This document shows positions 57,467-64,000 of a stretch of DNA of 64,000 bases, one piece after another; positions within the stretch are counted from its first letter, which is position 1, and the number at the start of each line of letters is the position of its first letter. Below the pieces are notes generated by a model. That model was not told the DNA's origin and did not search any database. It saw nothing but the letters and a program-made list of their open reading frames with translations. The translations under genes and the position numbers were made by a program. The stretch comes from Lutibacter oceani (GTDB lineage: Bacteria; Bacteroidota; Bacteroidia; Flavobacteriales; Flavobacteriaceae), in NCBI RefSeq assembly GCF_003384935.1, contig NZ_QTTQ01000009.1:620001-684000 (forward strand), read 5' to 3'.

Positions 57467-59083
57467 TTAAGCTAATGGAATTCTTTGAGGTGCTTCCACC
57501 CAAATTTTCTCGGTAGCAATAATTCCAATTAATACTAAAACTGATGAACCAACTAATAACGGAGTTGAATTTCCAACTATTAAAAACACCAATGGAATGA
57601 TGTTTCCAACCATAACTGTTACCACCCAAAATAGATTTTTATACCTTCCTTTTGTTATCATTTTTACAACTGTTTTGGCAGAAGTAGTTGGGTGTGTTAT
57701 TGTTAATTCAGTAATTAAGGTAAACAGATTAACTACTAATGCAATTAGCATTGTATTTTTTAAAATAACCATCCAATTTTCATTTCCAAAAATTAAAGAC
57801 GCTATTACAAATATTGCAGTTCCTGCCATTATACTATGTACTAACATATGTAATGGTAATGTTGGACTTTGCCAAAAATCACGTCCTTTTGCTTGTGCAA
57901 ATAAAAATGCTGTGTAAATAGCAAGTAGTACTGCAAAAACTGCTGTTACCCATAATAAAATGGTTTCCCCTGCTTGTATTTCAAAGAATGTCATTGCTCC
58001 CCAAACAGTTACTAATAATCCAAAAACAGTAATTGTATAACCACCTTTTACTAACCAAGAATTCCATTGTGGACGTAATAAAACGTTTAAAAATCTATCT
58101 GGTCTATCTAAATCCATCACCAAGAACAAACCTGTTAAAGCTAAAAATACTAATGAAATTCCTGCTGACCATAATTTTGCTGTTGAAGAAACTTCATAAC
58201 CTAACATAATTGCAATAAACGGAATTAAGAAAGCTCCAGCAGCTATTGCTTTTGTAAACACATACGCTGATACTTCCCAGCCCCAAAGTATACCTTTATC
58301 TGGGGTGTCGTAAACTCTACGCGCTTTTCCGGTTAAAACATCAATATAATTAGGATTTTCTGTTTCTTTTCTTTGATAAGCAGCCTGAATATCATTATCA
58401 ATTGTCATTTGCAATAAATCCACATCATCATTTGTATGCATCATTTTTTCAGCTGCTTTTGCAAAATGCCCAACACCACGAGCTTGAGAATTCCACAAGC
58501 TTGGTCCAGACTTATCAGTTGCTTCAGGGTTTAAAGAAGCATCATCCGCATCAATATAGAATAAATTAGGATTGGTACCTTTTTCAGGTTTACGCACTTT
58601 TACAGCCTGACGTGCCAATAAATGCGAAATTTCTGTTGTAGGATTGTCCATATCGCCCGCAATAATAGCGTGTTCCGGACAAACGGTTACACACGCTGGC
58701 TCTCTACCAACATCAACTCTATGTGCACAATAATTACATTTTGCTGCTGTATTAGTATCAGGATCAATATACAAAGCATCATAAGGGCAAGCTTGCATGC
58801 AAGACTTACAACCTATACAACGATTGTTATCAAAATCAACAATACCATCTTCACGAGTATACAATGCTTCAACCGGACAAATTTCTACACAAGGCGCATC
58901 TGTACAATGATTACAACGCATTACCGAAAAAATTCTACGGGTATCGGGGAACTCTCCCTTTTCGACTTGCTTAACATACGTTCTGTTAACTCCAACTGCA
59001 ACATCATGCTCCGATTTACAAGCCGTAGTACAAGCATGACAACCAATACATTTACGGTTGTCAATTATAAAACCATACTTCAT
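57467..59083 (-). CDS. Fused four-cluster ferredoxin and NrfD-type membrane subunit
   Basis: This 538-residue protein joins two subunits that are usually separate. Residues about 1-180 have four 4Fe-4S cysteine sets: CIGCHACTTAC, CNHCTDAPCVEICP, CIGCKSCMQACP and CNYC...ACVTVCP, as in PsrB/SoeB electron-transfer subunits. After a hydrophilic linker, residues about 265-538 form about eight membrane helices of the NrfD/PsrC/SoeC type (GWEVSAYVFTKAIAAGAFLI, GLFLVMDLDRPDRFLNVLLR) that exchange electrons with menaquinone. It should anchor the molybdoenzyme encoded 17 bp downstream and link it to the respiratory chain. No export signal is present, so the clusters face the cytoplasm, in line with the partner. 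The four-cluster part is complete. Confidence 0.88.
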   Translation of the reverse strand: MKYGFIIDNRKCIGCHACTTACKSEHDVAVGVNRTYVKQVEKGEFPDTRRIFSVMRCNHCTDAPCVEICPVEALYTREDGIVDFDNNRCIGCKSCMQACPYDALYIDPDTNTAAKCNYCAHRVDVGREPACVTVCPEHAIIAGDMDNPTTEISHLLARQAVKVRKPEKGTNPNLFYIDADDASLNPEATDKSGPSLWNSQARGVGHFAKAAEKMMHTNDDVDLLQMTIDNDIQAAYQRKETENPNYIDVLTGKARRVYDTPDKGILWGWEVSAYVFTKAIAAGAFLIPFIAIMLGYEVSSTAKLWSAGISLVFLALTGLFLVMDLDRPDRFLNVLLRPQWNSWLVKGGYTITVFGLLVTVWGAMTFFEIQAGETILLWVTAVFAVLLAIYTAFLFAQAKGRDFWQSPTLPLHMLVHSIMAGTAIFVIASLIFGNENWMVILKNTMLIALVVNLFTLITELTITHPTTSAKTVVKMITKGRYKNLFWVVTVMVGNIIPLVFLIVGNSTPLLVGSSVLVLIGIIATEKIWVEAPQRIPLA

Positions 59084-59202
59084 TTTTTATAAAAAATTTT
59101 GAACTTCAATCAAAGTTAGGTAATAGAAATATTAGTTTTGTAACTAATATCACATAAGCTGAATTTTAAATTTATTTAAAATGAATCTAAATAGAAATCA
59201 TG

Positions 59203-59210
59203 TACTTTTG
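59203..59210 (+). promoter_or_regulatory. Candidate -7 element of moaD
   Basis: TACTTTTG matches the Bacteroidetes -7 consensus TAnnTTTG and lies 20 bp before the moaD ATG; the distance is suitable but no -33 TTG is clear, so this is only a candidate. Confidence 0.3.
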
Positions 59211-59230
59211 TTGAAAATGGAATAATTATT

Positions 59231-59473
59231 ATGGAAATTCAACTCTTATTTTTTGGGATTGCGACAGATTTGGTTGGTAAAAATACTATGCTTTATAAAA
59301 TTGAAGAAAATTCAACTATTATAGAATTAAAAAAGTCGCTAATCTCTAATTTTTCAGGATTAAAAAACATAAATGAGTTCGCAATAGCTGTGAACGAAGA
59401 ATATGCTGATGATGATTTAATTATAACTCACAGAGATGTAGTAGCTATAATTCCACCTGTTAGTGGTGGTTAG
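59231..59473 (+). CDS. moaD: Molybdopterin synthase sulfur carrier subunit MoaD
   Basis: This 80-residue ubiquitin-fold protein delivers sulfur to precursor Z in molybdopterin synthesis. It has the beta-grasp pattern (IQLLFFGIATDLVGKNTMLY, EFAIAVNEEYADDD) and the essential C-terminal double glycine (VVAIIPPVSGG). The length is typical. It is on the opposite strand to the molybdoenzyme genes and is separated from moaE by a small convergent gene, whose stop overlaps that of moaD by 4 bp. Its closeness to a molybdenum enzyme fits its role. Confidence 0.93.
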   Translation: MEIQLLFFGIATDLVGKNTMLYKIEENSTIIELKKSLISNFSGLKNINEFAIAVNEEYADDDLIITHRDVVAIIPPVSGG

Positions 59474-59745
59474 TCTCTCAAATATTTTTTATCAATATAA
59501 AAAGTACCAAATGGTATTATTGAAGCTAATAGTACTGTTAAAGTTGTTTTAGATTTCCATTCCAGTTCAGACTTTAACATAAATGCCAAAATAACATATC
59601 CAATAAATAAAATTCCGTGAGGCATTCCCAACATTTTCACGTAGGTATCAATTCCTAATAAGTACTTAATGGGTGTTGCAATAAATAACAATAATAAGTA
59701 AGAAACTCCTTCCAGTACACTTACAATTCTAAAGGTATTTTTCAT
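59470..59745 (-). CDS. Small DUF3817 membrane protein
   Basis: This 91-residue protein has about three membrane segments and the DUF3817 pattern: FRIVSVLEGVSYLLLLFIA, PIKYLLGIDTYVKMLGMPHG and ILFIGYVILAF. The ATG at 59745 is chosen; a longer version from TTG at 59826 would overlap the moaE start and adds a stretch not seen in the family. The family is widespread, with unknown role. It sits on the opposite strand between moaD and moaE and seems a passenger in that pair. Confidence 0.82.
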   Translation of the reverse strand: MKNTFRIVSVLEGVSYLLLLFIATPIKYLLGIDTYVKMLGMPHGILFIGYVILAFMLKSELEWKSKTTLTVLLASIIPFGTFYIDKKYLRD

Positions 59746-59819
59746 TTGATCTATAGTTAATAGTAGTTTGGCGAAAATACTGTTTATATTTCTTAAATTT
59801 GCTGAAAATCTTGTTAAAA

Positions 59820-60245
59820 ATGACAATAAATACCTCTATTAAAATAACATCAGAAAAATTAAATTTAAATGAATGTTACAATTTTGTGCAAGATGCATCT
59901 TGCGGAGGAATTGCCTTGTTTGTAGGAACCGTTAGAAATGCAACAAAAAACAAGGAAGTTATCTTATTAGATTTTAGTGGTTACGAACCAATGGCGATTA
60001 AGGAAATGCAAAAAATTGCAGACCGCGCTTTGGAAAAATTCGATATTCACAAAATTTCAATTCATCATGCTGTTGGTGAGCTTAAAATTGGTGATATTCC
60101 TGTAATTATTGCTGTATCTTCTGCACATAGAAAAGCTGCTTTTGAAGCTTGCGAATTTGCTATTGACACCTTAAAAGAAACTGTACCAATTTGGAAAAAA
60201 GAACATTTTGAAGATGGTGAAGTTTGGGTGAATTCGCATCCGTAG
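59820..60245 (+). CDS. moaE: Molybdopterin synthase catalytic subunit MoaE
   Basis: This 141-residue protein forms, with MoaD, the enzyme that adds two sulfur atoms to precursor Z to give molybdopterin. The family motifs are present: GGIALFVGTVRNATKNKEV, GYEPMAIKEM, ISIHHAVGELKIGDI, VSSAHRKAAFEAC and the C-terminal LKETVPIWKKEHFEDG with the catalytic lysines. The ATG at 59820 is used; a TTG 21 bp upstream is also in frame but would reach into the divergent gene's alternative region. It supplies the cofactor for the molybdopterin oxidoreductase encoded nearby. Confidence 0.95.
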   Translation: MTINTSIKITSEKLNLNECYNFVQDASCGGIALFVGTVRNATKNKEVILLDFSGYEPMAIKEMQKIADRALEKFDIHKISIHHAVGELKIGDIPVIIAVSSAHRKAAFEACEFAIDTLKETVPIWKKEHFEDGEVWVNSHP

Positions 60246-60396
60246 TTAATTTAATCCCTTTGAAAATTCATATATTCCAATTCGTTTAGATATGCCCATT
60301 CTTCAAACAGGTAACTCTAATTAATGTTTTCAAATTTTAATTAATTGATTTTCAACAAAATTGATAAAAGTCATTTAACACAAAAAATAATAAAGC

Positions 60397-60404
60397 TATA
60401 TTTG
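60397..60404 (+). promoter_or_regulatory. Candidate -7 element of the metalloprotease gene
   Basis: TATATTTG matches TAnnTTTG and lies 30 bp before the metalloprotease ATG; a -33 TTG at the normal spacing was not found, so support is limited. Confidence 0.35.
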
Positions 60405-60434
60405 AGATTCAAAATTGCTATTTTATTTTTTGGT

Positions 60435-63400
60435 ATGAAAAAAAACTACTTAACCTCCACTATTTTAATCCTTTTTTATATTCTAACTCTAAAAGCTCAA
60501 ACATCTGATGAGTTATGGACTCCAACAACAGAATTAAATAAAAAAGAATCAAACAAAATTAAAAATGTTTCCGAACCTTCTGAGTATAAATTATTTAATC
60601 TAAATTTTGAGTTACTCAAAAGCAAACTAAATACCTCTCCTAAAAGAAGTGTAAAGTCCAAAAAAGCCGGAACAATAATAACTTTTCCAAATGAGCTTGG
60701 AGAATTACATAAATATGAAGTCTTTGAAGCTTCTGTAATGTCTGATGGACTACAAAAAAAGTTTCCAAATCTTAAATCCTATATTGGTAAAGGACTTGAT
60801 GATCCAAGTTTACTGATAAGATTAAGTTTAACTACTCAAGGACTAAATGTTGTTATACTAAATAGCCCTAGAGGAACTATTTATATTAATACTTATACTA
60901 ATGATATAAAATCATATAAAATATATTCTACTAAAAGTTTACCTAAGACTGAACCTTTCGAGTGCGAAGTTGTAAATGCTAAAGAAAATGAGCAAAGAAA
61001 ATCAAATGGTAACTCGAAAATTTCCAATTCAAATAATGGCTATTTTCGAACTATCAGGTTAGCTGTAATTGCAACTGCGGAATACTCTAATTGGCATTTA
61101 CAATATCAAGGAATAGATAATAATAAAACTGAAATTGAAAAAAAGGAAGTTGTTTTGTCAGCAATTGTTGCATCTATGACAAAAGTTAATGCAGTTTTTG
61201 AAAGAGATATTTCATTATCGATGGTTTTAGTTGAAGATTCAGAAAAAATAATTTTTTTAAATAGTTTAACTGATGAATTAACCGGTGATGATAAGTATAA
61301 ACTATTAAATGAAGGTAATACAATTGTTAAAGATATAATTGGATTTGAAAACTATGATATTAGTCATGTTTATTCAGCTTTTGATCTTGGTGGTGTTGCT
61401 ATGCAAACATCTATTTGTAATATAAATAAGCCTAACGGAGTATCTTCTAGTTCGTCTCCGATAGGAAATTATTTTGAAAATGTAATTATGCATGAGATCG
61501 GTCATCAATTTGGAGCTAGTCATACTTATAATAAGTGTTCTAAAGGTTTTACAGATTATTCAATTTCAAATTTGACATCAGTTGAGCCAGGAAGTGGGAG
61601 TACAATAATGTCCTATGGAGGGGTATGTTGGGGAGACGATAATGTTGTAAAAGACAGAGATATCTATTTTCACGGTATCAGTATTCAACAAATGATTGCT
61701 AAGTTGAATTCAGATAATTCAATTTGTATGGAATCATCACTTATAGAAAATTCACCTCCAGTGATAATAGATATAGCTGATTATACAGTTCCAATATCTT
61801 CTCCAATTAAGTTGGTTGGGGATGTTTCAAATGCAAATTCAGATAGCTATACCTATACATGGGAGCAATTTGATGCTGAAATTGGTATTTCACCTCCAGA
61901 ATCAACCCAAATCGAAGGCCCAATTTTTAGATCATATCCACCAACAAATTCTGGTAAAAGATCATTACCTAATAAATTATCTAGCGCAATTGGTCAAAGG
62001 TCAAATAAATGGGAAGTTCTTCCTTCAGTTAGCCGAACTGTAAATTTTGGATTAACTGTAAGAAATAACAATTTAAATTTTCCTCAAACAGCTTTTATGC
62101 AAACAAAAATAATTTTTGATGAAAATTCAGGCCCTTTTGAAGTAACATCTCAAAATAATTCAGAGAAATGGAATATTGGAGAGACTAAAACTATAACTTG
62201 GAATGTAGCCAATACTGATAAATCACCAATTTTATGTTCTAAAGTAAATATACTTTTCTCACCTAATACTGGTTCAACTTATACAATAGCCCTAGCTTCA
62301 AATATTGAAAATAACGGTTCATTTGATATTATAGTTCCAAACTTATCTACATCAGGTGGAAAAATAAAGGTGGAAAGTGTTGGAAATATCTTTTACTCTG
62401 TAAATAAAGGGTATATAAGCATCAATCCTCCTGTAGGGAAAATTTTTGTACCTGATGATATTTTTGAACAGTATTTAATTGAAAATGATTATGATACATC
62501 TTTTGATAATTATATATACAAAAATAAGGCAAAAAGCATAAATTATCTCTTATTGAATGAATTGGATATTTATGATTTAACAGGAATTGAAGAATTTGAT
62601 AACTTGATAGAACTTGTATGTTTTTCAACTCAAATTACTTCATTAGATTTATCTAATAAATCAAGGTTAGAAAGTATTTATTTAATAAACAATAACATAA
62701 ATTATTTGAATCTTTCAAATTGTACAAATCTTAATAAGATTAATGTTGAAGCTAATAATTTATCTGAAATTAATGTTTCTAATTTTGAGTTACTTGAAGA
62801 TCTTGACATAGGTGGAAATAATATAAATACTATTAATGTTTCTAAAAATTTAAATTTAAAAATACTTTCTGCCAAATCCACGAGTATTGAGAATATTGAT
62901 GTTTTAAATAATAAACTTTTGACTCACTTGTCCGTTGGAGGTTCTTTTAAAAATATTAATGGTATCAGTAAGATTTCTGAAATTGATGTAAGAAATAATT
63001 CATTATTAAATGATTTGAGTGTCTCTCATACAAATATTACTTCTTTGGATATTACTAACAACAAATTATTAGAAAATTTGAGCCTTGCTAACACAAATAT
63101 TACATCTTTAGATATTTCTAACAATCCATTATTAACTCATTTAGATGCAACAAATAGTGATATATCAATTTTGGATATTTCATCAAACACTAAAATGAAA
63201 TCCCTTCATTTAAGTCACACAAAAATTAATGAAATAGATGTTTCTGAAAATTTATTGTTAGAAAATTTTAATGCTATTCAAAATCCAAATCTTAAATGTA
63301 TTAAGGTTAATCAAAATCAACTTAATAATATTCCAATTGGATGGAATGTTGATAATAATGTTTCTTATTCCCTTAATTGCTCAGATAATGATAATGACGG

Positions 63401-64000
63401 TATTATAGATGATAAAGATCAATGCCTTGAAACTCCAACTGGAGAAACCGTTAACGAGAATGGTTGTTCGCAAAGTCAAATTGATGATGATAATGATGGT
63501 ATCATGAATGATGAAGATGTATGTTCTGATACTCCAGAAGGAGAAACAGTAAACGAAAATGGCTGTTCTCAAAGCCAACTAGATGATGATAATGACGGTG
63601 TGATGAATGACAAAGATTTATGCCCTGTAACACCAACTGGAGAAACTGTAAACGAAAACGGTTGTTCTCAAAGTCAAATCGATGATGACAAAGATGGTGT
63701 GATGAACGATAAAGATTTATGCCCTGAAACTCCAGAAGGAGAAACAGTAAACGAAAACGGCTGTTCACAAAGTCAATTAGATGATGACAATGACAGTATA
63801 ATGAACGATAAAGATTTATGCCCTGAAACACCTGAAGATGAAATAGTTAATACAAACGGCTGTTCGCAAAGCCAACTAGATGATGACAATGACAGTATAA
63901 TGAACGATAAAGATTTATGCCCTGAAACACCTGAAGATGAAATAGTTAATACAAACGGCTGTTCGCAAAGCCAACTAGATGATGACAATGACGGTGTAAT
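60435..64000 (+). CDS. Secreted reprolysin-like metalloprotease with LRR and thrombospondin type 3 repeats (cut by right edge)
   Basis: The frame is open from ATG 60435 to the window end, 1,188 codons, so the C-terminus is missing. A signal peptide (MKKNYLTSTILILFYILTLK, then AQT) is followed by a propeptide-like region to about residue 190. The metzincin protease domain has the zinc site HEIGHQFGASH at residues 353-363 and a Met-turn TIMSYGG at about 390-396. Two beta-sandwich-like regions follow to about 665, including IGETKTITWNVANT, then leucine-rich repeats at about 690-970 (repeating NITSLDISNNPLLTHLD-type units). Calcium-binding thrombospondin type 3 repeats (DDDNDGVMNDKDLCP) follow from about 983. 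Such proteins are usually secreted by the type IX system, whose C-terminal signal would lie beyond the edge. Confidence 0.9.
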   Translation, partial: MKKNYLTSTILILFYILTLKAQTSDELWTPTTELNKKESNKIKNVSEPSEYKLFNLNFELLKSKLNTSPKRSVKSKKAGTIITFPNELGELHKYEVFEASVMSDGLQKKFPNLKSYIGKGLDDPSLLIRLSLTTQGLNVVILNSPRGTIYINTYTNDIKSYKIYSTKSLPKTEPFECEVVNAKENEQRKSNGNSKISNSNNGYFRTIRLAVIATAEYSNWHLQYQGIDNNKTEIEKKEVVLSAIVASMTKVNAVFERDISLSMVLVEDSEKIIFLNSLTDELTGDDKYKLLNEGNTIVKDIIGFENYDISHVYSAFDLGGVAMQTSICNINKPNGVSSSSSPIGNYFENVIMHEIGHQFGASHTYNKCSKGFTDYSISNLTSVEPGSGSTIMSYGGVCWGDDNVVKDRDIYFHGISIQQMIAKLNSDNSICMESSLIENSPPVIIDIADYTVPISSPIKLVGDVSNANSDSYTYTWEQFDAEIGISPPESTQIEGPIFRSYPPTNSGKRSLPNKLSSAIGQRSNKWEVLPSVSRTVNFGLTVRNNNLNFPQTAFMQTKIIFDENSGPFEVTSQNNSEKWNIGETKTITWNVANTDKSPILCSKVNILFSPNTGSTYTIALASNIENNGSFDIIVPNLSTSGGKIKVESVGNIFYSVNKGYISINPPVGKIFVPDDIFEQYLIENDYDTSFDNYIYKNKAKSINYLLLNELDIYDLTGIEEFDNLIELVCFSTQITSLDLSNKSRLESIYLINNNINYLNLSNCTNLNKINVEANNLSEINVSNFELLEDLDIGGNNINTINVSKNLNLKILSAKSTSIENIDVLNNKLLTHLSVGGSFKNINGISKISEIDVRNNSLLNDLSVSHTNITSLDITNNKLLENLSLANTNITSLDISNNPLLTHLDATNSDISILDISSNTKMKSLHLSHTKINEIDVSENLLLENFNAIQNPNLKCIKVNQNQLNNIPIGWNVDNNVSYSLNCSDNDNDGIIDDKDQCLETPTGETVNENGCSQSQIDDDNDGIMNDEDVCSDTPEGETVNENGCSQSQLDDDNDGVMNDKDLCPVTPTGETVNENGCSQSQIDDDKDGVMNDKDLCPETPEGETVNENGCSQSQLDDDNDSIMNDKDLCPETPEDEIVNTNGCSQSQLDDDNDSIMNDKDLCPETPEDEIVNTNGCSQSQLDDDNDGV
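63376..64000 (+). repeat. 99-bp tandem repeat encoding thrombospondin type 3 units
   Basis: At least six units of 99 bp (33 residues, DDDNDG..NDKDLCP.TP.GE.VNENGCSQSQ) follow each other; matching points fall at 63475, 63574, 63673, 63772, 63871 and 63970. The units at 63772-63870 and 63871-63969 differ at only two bases. The array continues past the window edge. It stays in frame with the protease gene throughout. Confidence 0.93.

Noticed and set aside
59746-59826. N-terminal extension of the DUF3817 protein from a TTG start
   Set aside because: It would overlap the moaE start and adds residues not seen in the family; the ATG at 59745 gives a complete protein.
61816-62043. 75-residue plus-strand frame within the protease gene
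   Set aside because: It is out of frame with the intact metalloprotease reading frame, which continues through this stretch.
63381-63988. Minus-strand frames and a CRISPR-like regular repeat near the right edge
   Set aside because: The 99-bp units have no spacers and encode in-frame thrombospondin type 3 repeats on the plus strand; the antisense frames simply mirror the repeat.

Overview
This window is AT-rich DNA from a member of the Bacteroidetes, very probably a marine or aquatic Flavobacteriaceae species. The evidence is a type IX secretion / gliding gene (sprA) in a maeB-ruvA-sprA-gcvH neighbourhood, a SusC/SusD pair, many lipoproteins with SCxK-type lipoboxes, Bacteroidetes-type TAnnTTTG promoter elements and no clear Shine-Dalgarno sequences. 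No rRNA, tRNA, insertion sequence or CRISPR array was seen.

Region 1 (1-15634, all minus strand) holds core and envelope genes. Reading along the minus strand they are maeB (malic enzyme with a phosphotransacetylase domain), ruvA, sprA, gcvH, a VanZ-like protein and tonB, closed by a strong bidirectional terminator. Beyond it is a two-gene unit: a secreted PKD/barrel protein followed by a secreted TPR-CHAT protein that runs off the left edge.

Region 2 (15799-34318) is a sugar utilisation island. It holds fructokinase, an SLC45/GPH-type sugar transporter, sucrose phosphorylase, a fungal-type neutral trehalase with an EF-hand-like loop, a second MFS transporter, LacI regulator 1, a secreted GH65 enzyme, a Nudix-fold regulator, a GH3 beta-glycosidase, a DoxX-like protein, a histidine kinase / response regulator pair and a GH13 alpha-glucosidase lipoprotein. 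Sucrose would be split to glucose-1-phosphate and fructose (then phosphorylated), and trehalose to glucose. Together the enzymes look built for small alpha-glucosides such as sucrose and trehalose, which are compatible solutes of phototrophs.

Region 3 (34318-52476) continues the island on the minus strand: SusC, SusD, three tandem ~1,090-residue FG-GAP/ASPIC-UnbV lipoproteins with one small orphan lipoprotein between them, then a vanadium-haloperoxidase/PAP2 lipoprotein. LacI regulator 2 is divergent from susC. A 14-bp operator, consensus CGAAANCGNTTTCG, occurs in front of the sucrose, trehalose, GH65, GH13 and SusC units and both lacI genes, often as pairs spaced exactly 21 bp. This ties regions 2 and 3 into one likely regulon.

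Region 4 (52473-60245) holds queG, a YitT-family membrane protein, then a cytoplasmic-type molybdopterin oxidoreductase with a fused four-cluster ferredoxin/NrfD membrane subunit, next to moaD and moaE for the cofactor.

Region 5 (60435-64000) is the first 1,188 codons of a secreted metzincin protease with leucine-rich and thrombospondin type 3 calcium-binding repeats. It is cut by the right edge inside a 99-bp tandem repeat.
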